A stretch of 17,902 nt of DNA. It comes from an uncultured archaeon A07HN63. GTDB lineage: Archaea > Halobacteriota > Halobacteria > Halobacteriales > Haloferacaceae. Position 1 is the stretch's first letter. Each line of letters starts with the position of its first letter. Below, piece by piece: positions 1 to 8,075 of the stretch. Location of the stretch: the NCBI GenBank assembly GCA_000496215.1, contig KI543218.1:23091-40992 (forward strand), given 5' to 3'. The notes below the pieces were generated by a model that worked only from the letters and a program-made list of their open reading frames with translations, ran no database searches and was not told the DNA's origin. The position numbers and the translations under genes are program-made.

Positions 1-25
1 GATTCCGGCTGATCGATCACGACGC

Positions 26-35
26 TTTTGTTATT
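26..35 (+). promoter_or_regulatory. TATA-like box upstream of the NMT1/THI5-family gene
   Basis: An AT-rich ttttgttatt stretch ends 21 bases before the ATG at 57. No Shine-Dalgarno sequence is visible. The spacing suits a haloarchaeal transcript with no leader or a very short one. The box is weak and lies close to the window edge. Confidence 0.35.
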
Positions 36-56
36 GCTGGCTCATACCACCGAGAA

Positions 57-1133
57 ATGGCCGACATCGACCTTGCACTCGACTGGACACCGAACACGAA
101 CCACACGGGGTTCTACGTCGCACTCGCCGAGGGCTACTACGACGACCACGGCCTCGACGTGGCGATCCACTCGCCGGCCGAAGACGAGTACGACACCACG
201 CCCGCCAAGCAGGTTGCCACCGGCGAGGCGACGCTGGCGATTGCCCCCTCCGAGAGCGTTATCAGCTATCAGACGCACCCCGATTATCCGTCGCTAACCG
301 CGGTCGCGGCGGTCTGTCAGGAGGACAGAAGCGCGATTGTCACCCTCGATGACAGCGGCCTCGATCGCCCGGCCGATCTCGACGGCCGGCAGTACGCCTC
401 CTACGACGCCCGCTTCGAGGATCACATCGTCCGCCAACTCGTCCGCAACGACGGCGGCGACGGCGATATCGACATTGTGACCCCGCCGAAACTCGGCATC
501 TGGAACACGCTGCTTGAGGGCGAGGCGGATGCGACGTGGGTGTTCATGCCGTGGGAAGGAATTCTCGCCGCCCGCGACGGGATCGACCTCAACGCCTTCT
601 ATCTTGACGCATACGACGTACCGTACGGCTACACCCCGCTGTTGCTGGCTCGTCCGGAGACAATCGACGACGGCGACACCCTGAGCGAGTTCCTCGCGGC
701 GACCGCCCGCGGCTATCAGTTTGCTGTCGACAACCCCGCACAGGCCGCCGATATCCTCGGCGAGACAGCCGAGGGGATGGACAACGACGATCCCGAATTC
801 CTCGCCGAGAGCCAGCAGGCACTCACCGATGCATACCTGACAGCCGACGGTCAGTGGGGCGTGATGGCCCACGACCGCTGGGACGATTTCGTCGAGTGGC
901 TCGCCGTCAACGATATCCTCACCACTGTCGACGACGACCCGATCCCGGCCAGCGAGTTGCCGACGAGTGATCTCTACACGAACGATCTGCTGCCTCGACG
1001 CGTAACCGCGCTGACGCTCTCGATTTACCCGCTGTCGCTCCTGTCGACGCCCTCGGGTTACTCGCTGTCGTTCCCGCTGACGACAGCCGGCAGTTCGACG
1101 GTCGCCGTCGTTCCCTCCGGGCCGGTTTCGTAG
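57..1133 (+). CDS. NMT1/THI5-family substrate-binding-fold protein, apparently cytoplasmic
   Basis: The protein has the periplasmic-binding-protein type 2 fold used by ThiY (binds the thiamine pyrimidine precursor HMP or formyl-aminopyrimidine) and by THI5 HMP-P synthases. The N-terminal LDWTPNTNHTGFYVA at residues 8-22, a GYYDDHGLDV segment at 26-35, APSES at 63-67 and WVFMPWEGI at 161-169 are typical of this family. There is no signal peptide, lipobox or Tat motif: the domain begins at residue 3, so the protein should stay inside the cell unless a start was lost. No permease or ATPase gene lies beside it. The ATG at 57 is preferred because the fold starts at once. The last ~43 residues (from about 315) do not look like the family, and they overlap the opposing kinase gene by 76 bases. 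A one-base shift at about 996 would instead give an end at LLPDA with a stop at 1003-1005. Family assignment is firm; a role in HMP binding or synthesis is inferred. Confidence 0.85.
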   Translation: MADIDLALDWTPNTNHTGFYVALAEGYYDDHGLDVAIHSPAEDEYDTTPAKQVATGEATLAIAPSESVISYQTHPDYPSLTAVAAVCQEDRSAIVTLDDSGLDRPADLDGRQYASYDARFEDHIVRQLVRNDGGDGDIDIVTPPKLGIWNTLLEGEADATWVFMPWEGILAARDGIDLNAFYLDAYDVPYGYTPLLLARPETIDDGDTLSEFLAATARGYQFAVDNPAQAADILGETAEGMDNDDPEFLAESQQALTDAYLTADGQWGVMAHDRWDDFVEWLAVNDILTTVDDDPIPASELPTSDLYTNDLLPRRVTALTLSIYPLSLLSTPSGYSLSFPLTTAGSSTVAVVPSGPVS

Positions 1134-2737
1134 CTCACGTCCCCGCCGAGGGCGGTCGCGCCCCACTCGACGAGCCAGAGACCGATCCCGCTGCCGTGTT
1201 CGAGATCCGTCTCTTTGCCCTCCTCGATCACGCTCAGTTCGTGCTCCGGGATGCCGTCGCCGCCGTCGCTGACCTCGATTCGGGCAGTCGATCCCGTGGC
1301 GGTCGCCGCGACGGTTACCGCACCGCCGCCGTGTTCGAGGCCGTTTTCGATCAGGTTCGACAGCACGCTTTCGAGGAGCTGGCGGTTGGTGTCGACGGTG
1401 AGATCCGCCGGCACCTCGTTGGCGACACTCCCGCCGTGTTCGTCGACGAGCGGGTCGCCGATGTGGTCGACGAACTCGGCGACCGGAATCGACTCGGTGC
1501 CCATCTCCTCGGTTTCGAGCGTGCGCTCGACCATCCGGGCCTTGTCGCCGAGTTCGAGCACGTCATCGGTGTTGGCTTTCGCGGTTGCGAGCATGTCGGC
1601 GTACCCCTCGTCATCGACGCCGTCGGCGACGACCTCGAGATAGCCGCTGGCGACGTTGAGGTCGTTGCGGAGGTTGTGCCTGAGGATGCGGTTGAGGACG
1701 GCGAGTCGCTGCTCGCGCTGGCGTTCGGTGGTGATGTCCTGCAGGGTGATCGTGTGGCCGACCGTGCTATCGGCCGAATCCTCGATAGCTGAGACGGTGA
1801 CAGCGTAATCCCGCTGCCGACGCTCGCCGTGGCGGATGCGCTGGTCGTCGCCCGCGAGGTCGATATCGAGGGCGATGCTGTCGAGGGACTTGCCGAGGAA
1901 CTCGGATTTGGAGGTGTCGACGATCGCTGTCGCCGCCTCGTTGGCGTTGATGATCCGCTCGTCGTCGTCGACGATGACGACCCCGATCCCGAGATCGTCG
2001 ATAGCGGTCTGATCGCCCGTCCGGCGGGCCGCTGGCGTCAACTCGAACATATTCCGCCGGAAGAAAGCGTACATGTCGAGGCCGAGATGGGCTGGGAACA
2101 GCAGCGGCGCGAGATTCAGATTCGGAACCGGCCCGGCGTTGAACGTCCACAGCAGTATCGGCGGGAGGATCGGCACCGGCGAAAGCGCGAGTGCCAGCGT
2201 CTGCGACCGGTACAGCGGACCGTAGCTCGCAAACGTCTCCAGCAGCGCGAACACGGCGCCCGCGGTGAGCAACATCAGCACCAGCAGAATGAGAAACAGC
2301 CACGCTCCGTTGCTGTGGGAAACTGTCGCCGCGCCGAACGTCGGCTCGATCCGGTAATTCTGCCAGACGAGTTGGTGCCACGGATTCGTCGCAATCAGCC
2401 CGACGAAGCCGACCATGAGCGCGACGAGACCACCCATCGCGGTCGACCGCACGATATCCTTCCGACCGGTGTATTCGAGGGCGAACGCGAGAAACAGTAA
2501 GCTCGTGAAACAGGTGCCCAGCCAGATCGGAATCTCGAACAGGAATCGGAGCGTCGGATCGAAGACGAGCAGCGAGATGCCGTGTGAGAACGCCCACAGC
2601 GCGATGGCACCGATCATCGCCATGAACAGCGTTGCACCATCCTCATCGCGGTACGGCCGGACGTACGCAAGAAACGCCAGCGAGAACAGCCCGGATGCCA
2701 GCGAGCCCACCGCCGGCCACGAAAGCGCGCCAAACAC
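1058..2737 (-). CDS. 7TM-PAS sensor histidine kinase
   Basis: This is a membrane sensor kinase of 559 residues. Seven hydrophobic segments fill residues ~8-227 (histidine-kinase N-terminal 7TM type). A PAS domain follows at about 245-340 (DLGIGVVIVDDDERIINANE). The phosphoacceptor helix contains RHNLRND with the candidate His at 354. The ATPase domain has an N-box NLIENGLEH (461-469), G1 DGGDGIP (491-497) and G2 GSGIGLWL (515-522). The start is GTG at 2737; an in-frame stop seven codons upstream leaves no ATG alternative. No response regulator is adjacent, so the partner must be encoded elsewhere, which is common for haloarchaeal kinases. Its 3' end overlaps the opposing substrate-binding-fold gene. 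The signal it senses cannot be told from sequence. Confidence 0.93.
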   Translation of the reverse strand: MFGALSWPAVGSLASGLFSLAFLAYVRPYRDEDGATLFMAMIGAIALWAFSHGISLLVFDPTLRFLFEIPIWLGTCFTSLLFLAFALEYTGRKDIVRSTAMGGLVALMVGFVGLIATNPWHQLVWQNYRIEPTFGAATVSHSNGAWLFLILLVLMLLTAGAVFALLETFASYGPLYRSQTLALALSPVPILPPILLWTFNAGPVPNLNLAPLLFPAHLGLDMYAFFRRNMFELTPAARRTGDQTAIDDLGIGVVIVDDDERIINANEAATAIVDTSKSEFLGKSLDSIALDIDLAGDDQRIRHGERRQRDYAVTVSAIEDSADSTVGHTITLQDITTERQREQRLAVLNRILRHNLRNDLNVASGYLEVVADGVDDEGYADMLATAKANTDDVLELGDKARMVERTLETEEMGTESIPVAEFVDHIGDPLVDEHGGSVANEVPADLTVDTNRQLLESVLSNLIENGLEHGGGAVTVAATATGSTARIEVSDGGDGIPEHELSVIEEGKETDLEHGSGIGLWLVEWGATALGGDVSYETGPEGTTATVELPAVVSGNDSE

Positions 2738-2848
2738 TGGTCGTCTTAGGTCCTCTCATCGCATAAGGATTCGCGTCGATACGGAGTACTCCGAAAAGCA
2801 ACCGAAACAACGGCTAACACGGCGAAAGCCCTCGGCTCTCTCGACCGC

Positions 2849-2938
2849 CGAAAGCCTCGCTGTGCTCGGCTTTCGAGGTTCTGCTCGCTTCGCTCGCAGA
2901 ACTCCCGCGACTCGCTGCGCTCCTCGTTCGCTTCGCTC
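2849..2938. repeat. Hairpin cluster with four copies of TCGCTKYGCTC
   Basis: The spacer 2738-3126 holds no convincing gene. It has copies of tcgct(g/t)(t/c)gctc-like words at 2857-2867, 2885-2895, 2912-2922 and 2928-2938. The first sits as the loop between cgaaagcc (2849-2856) and ggctttcg (2868-2875). The second sits between ttctgc (2879-2884) and gcagaa (2896-2901). Another copy is in the hairpin after 5S (14474-14484). Such words are common between haloarchaeal genes; their function is unknown. Here they lie between the divergent kinase and valS genes. Confidence 0.7.
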
Positions 2939-3087
2939 ACTGCGGTGCTTACGTCGTCCGGGTTCGTCGAGAGAGCCTCGCCCTTTCAGTCCGCCAAGGG
3001 TAGCGGCTGATCGACTGGCTGACCCTGCCGGATGGTCGCCGTTTGAGCTGATCGCGGTCTCCCTGCGGTCGACCGCGCGTTCGGAAG

Positions 3088-3102
3088 TCGATTAACATTA
3101 GT
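3088..3102 (+). promoter_or_regulatory. Probable valS promoter (TATA-like)
   Basis: The AT-rich gattaacattag stretch lies about 25-37 bases before the valS ATG at 3127, in otherwise GC-rich sequence. This is the position expected for a haloarchaeal promoter driving a leaderless or nearly leaderless mRNA. Confidence 0.5.
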
Positions 3103-3126
3103 CCCCGCGGCGAGTCTCATCGTGTA

Positions 3127-5796
3127 ATGCCAACCGGTGAGTACGATTCCGACGCCGTCGAGTCCAAGTGGCAACAGCAGTGGCTCGACGACGACACCTA
3201 CGCCTATCCAGAGGAGGCAACCGATCCGAACACGACGTTCGCTATCGACACCCCGCCGCCGACCGTCTCGGGGAGCCTCCACTGGGGCCACGTCTACGGC
3301 TCGATCCTGCAGGATATCGTCGCCCGCTTCGAGCGCATGCAGGGCAACGACGTGTTCTACCCCTTCGGCTACGACGACAACGGGATTGCCTCCGAACGCC
3401 TCACCGAGTCCGAACTCGGTATCCGGCATCAGGACTTTGATCGGTACGAATTTCAGGAGAAATGTCGGGACGTTTGTGCCGACTACGAGGACGAATTCAC
3501 CGAGAAGATGCAGGCGATGGGCACCTCCATCGACTGGAACAACACCTATCAGACGATCTCGCCCGAGGTCCAGCGCGTTTCCCAGCTCTCCTTTATCGAT
3601 CTCTACGATCAGGGCCGCGAATATAGAAAGAAGGCTCCCGCGATCTGGTGTCCGGACTGTGAGACCGCCATCTCGCAGGTCGAAACCGAGGATCACGAGG
3701 AGCAGTCGTACTTCAACGACATCGCCTTTGAACTCGTCGAGAGCGGCAGCGAGCCCGAAACCGACGCCGTCAGCGACGACTACGAGTACCCGACGCCGAC
3801 CGACCCGGGCGACGATATCGTCATCTCGACGACCCGCCCCGAACTCATCCCGGCGTGTGTCTCGATGTTCGTCCACCCTGACGACGACCGCAACGCACAC
3901 CTCGTCGGCGGCACAGCGAAGGTGCCTGTTTTCGGTCACGAGATCCCGATCTACGAGGACGACCGCGTCGACCGGGAGAAGGGAACCGGCGTCGTGATGT
4001 GCTGTACCTTCGGCGACCAGACTGACATCGAGTGGTATCAGGCCCACGACCTCGACCTCCGGGTCGCTATCGACGAGTCGGCGACGATGACCGATCTCGC
4101 GGGCGACTACGAGGGGATGAGCACCGAGGAAGCCCGCGAGGCCATCGTCGAGGATATCGACGACGCCGGCCAACTCCGGGACCGCTGGGAAATCGACCAC
4201 GTCGTGCAGGTCCACGAGCGCGACGACGTGCCCGTCGAGTACCGCGTCACCGAGCAGTGGTACGTTGACGTGCTGGACAAACGCGAGGAGTATCTCGACG
4301 CTGGCCGGGAGATGGAGTGGTTCCCCGAGAAGATGTTTACGCGCTACGAACACTGGATCGACGGGCTGGAGTGGGACTGGTGTATCTCCCGGCAGCGCTC
4401 CTCGGGCATTCCGTTCCCCGTCTGGTACTGTGCCGACTGCGATCACGAGGTCATCGCCGAGAAAGCCGACCTTCCGGTTGATCCGCTCTCCGAGGAGCCG
4501 CCGGTCGAAAGCTGTCCCGAGTGCGGTCACGACGAGTTCGTGCCCGAGGACGACGTGTTCGATACGTGGGCGACCTCGTCGCTGACGCCGCTTATTAACG
4601 CCGGCTGGGACTGGGATGAAGAGAGCGAGGAGTTCACCATGGATCGTCCCGAGATCTACCCGATGGACCTCCGGCCGCAGGGCCACGACATCATTTCCTT
4701 CTGGCTGTTCCACACCGTCATCAAGTGCTACGAGCACACCGGCGAGGTACCGTTCGACACGACGATGATCAACGGGATGGTCCTCGACGAAAACCGCGAG
4801 AAGATGTCGAAATCGAAGGGGAACGTCGTCGACCCCGATGCCGTCCTCGACGAGTACCCGGTCGACGCCGCGCGGTTCTGGGCCGCCGGCAGCGCGATTG
4901 GTGATGACTTGCCCTATCAGGAGAAGGGCCTGCGCGCGGGCGAGAAACTGATCCGGAAGCTCTGGAACGCCTCGAAACTCGTCGACTCGCTGGCACCCGA
5001 ACCGGTCGACCGCCCCGACGACCTCGCCGCACTCGACCGCTGGCTGCTGGCGGAACTCGACGCCGAAATCGAGGAGGTGACCGAGCTCTTCGCTAACCGT
5101 GAGTTCTCGAAGGCCCGCGACGGTCTCCGCACCTTCTTCTGGGGCACGTTCTGTGACGACTACCTCGAAATCGCCAAACAGCGACTCGACGAGGGCGGCG
5201 ATCAGTCGGCGGCCTACACGCTGCGAACGGCCCACCAGCGGTTCCTCAAACTGTTCGCGCCGCTGCTCTCGCACGTCACCGAGGAGCTCTACCGCGATAT
5301 GTACGACGCCGAGGAGAGCATCCACCAGTCGGCGTGGCCCGACTCGCTCGATATCGACGCCGACAGCGAGGGTGGGGCCGCCGCGATGGCGGTCGTCGGC
5401 GCGCTCCGCAAGTACAAAAGCGACCAGCAACTCCCGCTCAACGCCGCGCTGTCGGCCGTCGAGGTCTACGGTCCTATCGAGGGTTTTGAGGACGCGATCC
5501 GCGAGGTGATGCACGTCGAGGAGCTGACCGTCCTCGATAGCGAACCCGAAATCGAATCCGTCATCACCGACATCAGTCTCGACTACTCGAAGGTCGGCCC
5601 CGAGTACGGCTCCGCTGTCCCCGACATCGAGAATGGGATCGAGGCGGGCGAGTACGATCTTGTCGACGACGAACTCCACGTCGCCGGCGAGGAACTCGCC
5701 CCCGACTTCTTCGAGGTAAACCGCGAGCGACGGTACGCTGGCGACGGCGAGATGCTCGACGCTGGCGACGCTATCGTGATCGTCAGCGAGGTCTGA
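3127..5796 (+). CDS. valS: Valyl-tRNA synthetase
   Basis: This cytoplasmic class I enzyme charges tRNA-Val with valine using ATP. Its 889 residues are a full family length. Visible are the HIGH-type signature HWGH (52-55) after DTPPPTVSGS, and KMSKS (559-563). The editing (CP1) domain carries STTRPELIPACVSMFV from ~234. Cys pairs C175/C178 and C435/C438 with C463/C466 look like zinc ligands, and WCISRQRSSGIPFPVWYC precedes the second set. The anticodon-binding helical domain spans ~620-770, with an acidic C-terminal region after it. The TTRPE and ISRQ motifs, together with the overall form, favour ValRS over IleRS or LeuRS. The gene appears intact and stands alone behind its own promoter. The cupin gene starts 57 bases after its stop with a separate TATA box. 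Confidence 0.97.
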   Translation: MPTGEYDSDAVESKWQQQWLDDDTYAYPEEATDPNTTFAIDTPPPTVSGSLHWGHVYGSILQDIVARFERMQGNDVFYPFGYDDNGIASERLTESELGIRHQDFDRYEFQEKCRDVCADYEDEFTEKMQAMGTSIDWNNTYQTISPEVQRVSQLSFIDLYDQGREYRKKAPAIWCPDCETAISQVETEDHEEQSYFNDIAFELVESGSEPETDAVSDDYEYPTPTDPGDDIVISTTRPELIPACVSMFVHPDDDRNAHLVGGTAKVPVFGHEIPIYEDDRVDREKGTGVVMCCTFGDQTDIEWYQAHDLDLRVAIDESATMTDLAGDYEGMSTEEAREAIVEDIDDAGQLRDRWEIDHVVQVHERDDVPVEYRVTEQWYVDVLDKREEYLDAGREMEWFPEKMFTRYEHWIDGLEWDWCISRQRSSGIPFPVWYCADCDHEVIAEKADLPVDPLSEEPPVESCPECGHDEFVPEDDVFDTWATSSLTPLINAGWDWDEESEEFTMDRPEIYPMDLRPQGHDIISFWLFHTVIKCYEHTGEVPFDTTMINGMVLDENREKMSKSKGNVVDPDAVLDEYPVDAARFWAAGSAIGDDLPYQEKGLRAGEKLIRKLWNASKLVDSLAPEPVDRPDDLAALDRWLLAELDAEIEEVTELFANREFSKARDGLRTFFWGTFCDDYLEIAKQRLDEGGDQSAAYTLRTAHQRFLKLFAPLLSHVTEELYRDMYDAEESIHQSAWPDSLDIDADSEGGAAAMAVVGALRKYKSDQQLPLNAALSAVEVYGPIEGFEDAIREVMHVEELTVLDSEPEIESVITDISLDYSKVGPEYGSAVPDIENGIEAGEYDLVDDELHVAGEELAPDFFEVNRERRYAGDGEMLDAGDAIVIVSEV

Positions 5797-5812
5797 TCAG
5801 CGGGATCGACTG

Positions 5813-5827
5813 TCGCTATATTCTTTA
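5813..5827 (+). promoter_or_regulatory. TATA box of the cupin gene
   Basis: The stretch tcgctatattctttag lies about 26-37 bases before the ATG at 5853, within the short valS-cupin gap. It suggests the cupin gene has its own transcript. The T-rich part could also help end the valS transcript. Confidence 0.5.
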
Positions 5828-5852
5828 GTAACGGCTACCCAGCATATTCTTC

Positions 5853-6182
5853 ATGGGCGTGCATACGTGGGATGATCCGGTGCGGATCGACGACTTCGAA
5901 AGTGGCGGCGAACGTCGCGTGCTGGGATACACGGACGAAATGATGTTGGTTCACTACTCGTTACAACCGGGTGACGAAGGCGAACTCCACAGCCACGACG
6001 AAACCGTCCAGGCAAGCTTCGTGATCGAGGGGGAACTCCAACTCCGCGGCGAATACGACCGGACCGTCGAGGCTGGCGACTCCTATATCATCCCACCGGG
6101 AACCACACACGGCGTCTACGCGAACACACCCTGTACTGTTATCGACGCGTTTTCGCCCCCAATAGCGGAGTACAAAGGTTAG
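5853..6182 (+). CDS. Small single-domain cupin protein
   Basis: The 109-residue protein is one beta-barrel of the cupin_2 type. Motif 1 is PGDEGELHSHDETVQASFVIEGE (residues 39-61), with metal ligands likely H46 and H48; Q53 stands where many cupins have Glu. Motif 2 is GDSYIIPPGTTHGVYAN (75-91), with H86 as the third His. No signal peptide or membrane segment is present. Single cupins like this can be sugar isomerases, dioxygenases or ligand-binding regulators, and the sequence alone does not decide. It converges with pyrD, with only 17 bases between the stop codons. Confidence 0.88.
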   Translation: MGVHTWDDPVRIDDFESGGERRVLGYTDEMMLVHYSLQPGDEGELHSHDETVQASFVIEGELQLRGEYDRTVEAGDSYIIPPGTTHGVYANTPCTVIDAFSPPIAEYKG

Positions 6183-6189
6183 CGAGCTT

Positions 6190-6203
6190 CTAACTCGTGT
6201 TAG
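6190..6203. terminator. Short hairpin between convergent cupin and pyrD genes
   Basis: ctaac (6190-6194) and gttag (6199-6203) form a 5-bp perfect stem with loop tcgt. It spans the 17-base gap and the pyrD stop codon. Archaeal termination depends mainly on T-tracts, which are absent here, so a terminator role is only a guess. Confidence 0.25.
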
Positions 6204-7258
6204 TTGAGGTCGACACCGACCGCATCGGCCACCGAGTCGAAGCCGTCTCGCTCCAGCAACTCCAGCAATCCTTCGTTGATATCGCGCGCGATGCTCGGCC
6301 CCTCGAAGACAAGCCCGGTGTATAGCTGGACCATACTCGCGCCCGCGCGTATCTTCTTGTACGCGCCCACTGCGTCGCTGACGCCGCCGACACCGATGAC
6401 CGGCACGTCGGTTCGCTCGGCGATAAAGCGAACCTGGTCGGTCGCCTCGGTTTCGATTGGGTCACCCGACAGCCCGCCGGTTTCGGCCCTGTTCGGGTTC
6501 TGCAGGCTATCGGGCCGGCTCGTCGTCGTGTTGGTCGAGATGACGCCATCGAGATCGAGGTCGTCAACGACGGCGAGGGCGTCCTCAACGGCCGGCTTGG
6601 GGAGATCCGGCGAAAACTTGACCAGCAGCGGGCTGGCCCCCGCGTCCTTCAGCGTCCCCAGAATTGCTTCCAGCGACTCGCGGTTCTGCAGCGAGCGCAG
6701 CCCCGGTGTGTTCGGACTGGAAACGTTGACCGCAAAGTAGTCGCCCGCGCTGGCGACGCGCTCATATGTGTACAGATAGTCGTCGGCCGCCTCGTCCAGC
6801 GGTGTCGATTTCGATTTGCCGATGTTGACGCCGAGCGGTACGTCTGGCTGCGGTTCGCGGTCGAGTCGGTCGCCGACTCGGTCGGCACCCTCGTTGTTGA
6901 ACCCCATCCGGTTGATGAGGGCGTTATTCTCAGGGAGGCGGAACATCCGCGGTCGGGGGTTCCCCGGCTGTCGCTCGGCGGTGATGCCGCCGATTTCAAC
7001 GTGCCCAAACCCGAGGGCGGACAGCACACGGGGAATTTCGGCGTTTTTGTCGAACCCGGCGGCGACACCGACCGGGGTGGGAAAGTCGAGTCCGAACACG
7101 GATTGCTGAAGGCGGTCGTCGCTAACGCTGTATCGCTGGTCGAGCCGGTCGGCGACCACGGTGTCCTGAACGGTTCTGAGCCCGCGGTGAACGAGGTGGT
7201 GAGCCGTTTCCGGCGGCAGCGAGAAGAGGGCCGGCTTGGCGGCATCGTAGAGACGCAT
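6200..7258 (-). CDS. pyrD: Dihydroorotate dehydrogenase, class 2 (quinone-dependent)
   Basis: The enzyme oxidises dihydroorotate to orotate in UMP synthesis, passing electrons through FMN to the membrane quinone pool. The class 2 assignment rests on the extra N-terminal helical segment (residues 1-35, PETAHHLVHRGLRTVQD) and on NVSSPNTPGLR (168-178), whose Ser is the class 2 catalytic base; class 1 enzymes have Cys there. FMN-site motifs are GVAAGFDKNAE (64-74), NRMGFNN (116-122), LVKFSPDL (212-219), STNTT (241-245) and GVGGVSD. The length of 352 residues is normal. The start ATG at 7258 fits the family N-terminus. It faces the cupin gene and lies 427 bases downstream of the AbrB-like gene on the same strand, so the two are probably not one operon. 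Confidence 0.96.
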   Translation of the reverse strand: MRLYDAAKPALFSLPPETAHHLVHRGLRTVQDTVVADRLDQRYSVSDDRLQQSVFGLDFPTPVGVAAGFDKNAEIPRVLSALGFGHVEIGGITAERQPGNPRPRMFRLPENNALINRMGFNNEGADRVGDRLDREPQPDVPLGVNIGKSKSTPLDEAADDYLYTYERVASAGDYFAVNVSSPNTPGLRSLQNRESLEAILGTLKDAGASPLLVKFSPDLPKPAVEDALAVVDDLDLDGVISTNTTTSRPDSLQNPNRAETGGLSGDPIETEATDQVRFIAERTDVPVIGVGGVSDAVGAYKKIRAGASMVQLYTGLVFEGPSIARDINEGLLELLERDGFDSVADAVGVDLN

Positions 7259-7685
7259 TACCTATCCTCACCACCCAATCGCAATCAATCCGACGAAGCC
7301 GCCCGCGCCATGCCGGGAGACGGCTGCTATAGAGACAATCAACCGCTATATACCACACATAGCGAGCGTTTTACTCGCCCGTCTCAATCGATCCGATGGG
7401 CGTGTCAGTTCTCCCCATCGACGGCTCACCCCCCGAACTCCCTGTCTCCGTGCCACCGTCGGCGACACGCCCCGCCGCCCGTCCGGGTAGCGCGACGTTC
7501 ATACCGACTGCGCCTGATCCGGACCGTTCCGGTATGGACGCGCCCTGCTCCGCCGCTTTTGCGCTCCGTTGTTCGCAATGGCTCACGTTGCCGTCGCTCT
7601 GGCGGCAGAACCATGGTTTCGGCGACAGTGACGAGACGGTCAGGAGTCACGACGGTATGGTGAGAAATAGCAACCGGCGGCAGAC
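7259..7685. other. 427-base spacer between pyrD and the AbrB-like gene
   Basis: I see no recognisable gene here. Reading frames on both strands are Pro/Arg/Ser-rich and not acidic, unlike the neighbouring proteins. On the minus strand ggtatatagc (7345-7354) is a plausible pyrD TATA box. It would give an mRNA with a leader of about 60 bases. The same AT-rich block could serve the plus strand, but no credible gene follows there. Confidence 0.4.
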
Positions 7686-7883
7686 TCAAAAGTCGTGCTG
7701 GACGCCGTCGGGATCGGCCTTCTGGATGATGATCTTGTCCTCGCGGACGCGGACGAACACTTCGTCACCGATCTCCATGCCGGCGACCGCAAGCTCGTCC
7801 TCGTGGAGGTTGACGTGGACGTTGTGGTACTCACCGTCGTCGTCTTTCGCACCGCTCGGACTCAGCTTCTTTTTGCGAACCAT
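7686..7883 (-). CDS. AbrB/SpoVT-like swapped-hairpin small protein
   Basis: The 65-residue protein starts MVRKKKLSPSGAKDDDGEYH and continues into VNLHEDELAVAGMEIGDEVFVRVREDKIIIQKA. That is the beta-strand, turn, GMEIGDEV, strand pattern of AbrB/MazE-type DNA-binding swapped-hairpin dimers. The basic VRKKK start and the conserved hairpin fit a small DNA-binding regulator. The frame is open 30 codons further upstream, to 7973. I reject that longer form because a TATA box at 7917-7922 would lie inside it, and because ATG 7883 falls about 34 bases after that box. It diverges from the MC1 gene. No toxin gene of a MazEF type is adjacent. The target is unknown. Confidence 0.8.
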   Translation of the reverse strand: MVRKKKLSPSGAKDDDGEYHNVHVNLHEDELAVAGMEIGDEVFVRVREDKIIIQKADPDGVQHDF

Positions 7884-7914
7884 CGCCGGTGTCTGTTCTC
7901 TTTCAGTACACGCT

Positions 7915-7923
7915 GCATATAAC
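7915..7923 (-). promoter_or_regulatory. TATA box of the AbrB-like gene
   Basis: On the minus strand gttatatgc lies 32-40 bases before the ATG at 7883, predicting an mRNA leader of about 10 bases. It fixes the choice of start codon for this gene. Confidence 0.6.
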
Positions 7924-8060
7924 TGTTGTTTCGGTGAATCTGCTGCGCGCGAGACGCCGGTCACCCGATTCACCCCCGTTTCCGGTTCGTATTACCGCCA
8001 AATCGCGCGCCTGCGCCGGCATCGTATTTAAAACCCATGCCGATGAGTGTTCAATTACCC

Positions 8061-8075
8061 GATATATTTATATTG
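8061..8075 (+). promoter_or_regulatory. TATA box of the MC1 gene
   Basis: gatatatttatattg is the most AT-rich stretch in the AbrB-MC1 gap. It predicts a transcription start near 8090-8095, just before or at the in-frame ATGs at 8095 and 8110. A second TATA-like element, gtatttaaaac, lies at 8024-8034, so two promoters are possible. Confidence 0.6.

Noticed and set aside
2746..2940. 64-codon Ser/Glu/Arg-rich minus-strand frame
   Set aside because: It is the translation of the TCGCTKYGCTC repeats, a common spurious call between haloarchaeal genes.
2986..5679. 897-codon minus-strand frame opposite valS
   Set aside because: It is the antisense shadow of a strongly coded GC-rich gene, Val/Leu/Gly/Arg-rich with no family match.
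7371..7586. 71-codon minus-strand frame in the same spacer
   Set aside because: There is no promoter, family resemblance or haloarchaeal acidic bias, and competing frames of similar length exist in GC-rich DNA.
7884..7973. N-terminal extension of the AbrB-like protein
   Set aside because: The TATA box for this gene lies inside the extension and the family pattern starts at MVRKKK.
7396..8031. Long plus-strand frame across the pyrD-AbrB spacer
   Set aside because: It runs antisense through the AbrB-like gene and its promoter, is Pro/Ser/Arg-rich rather than acidic, and resembles nothing known.
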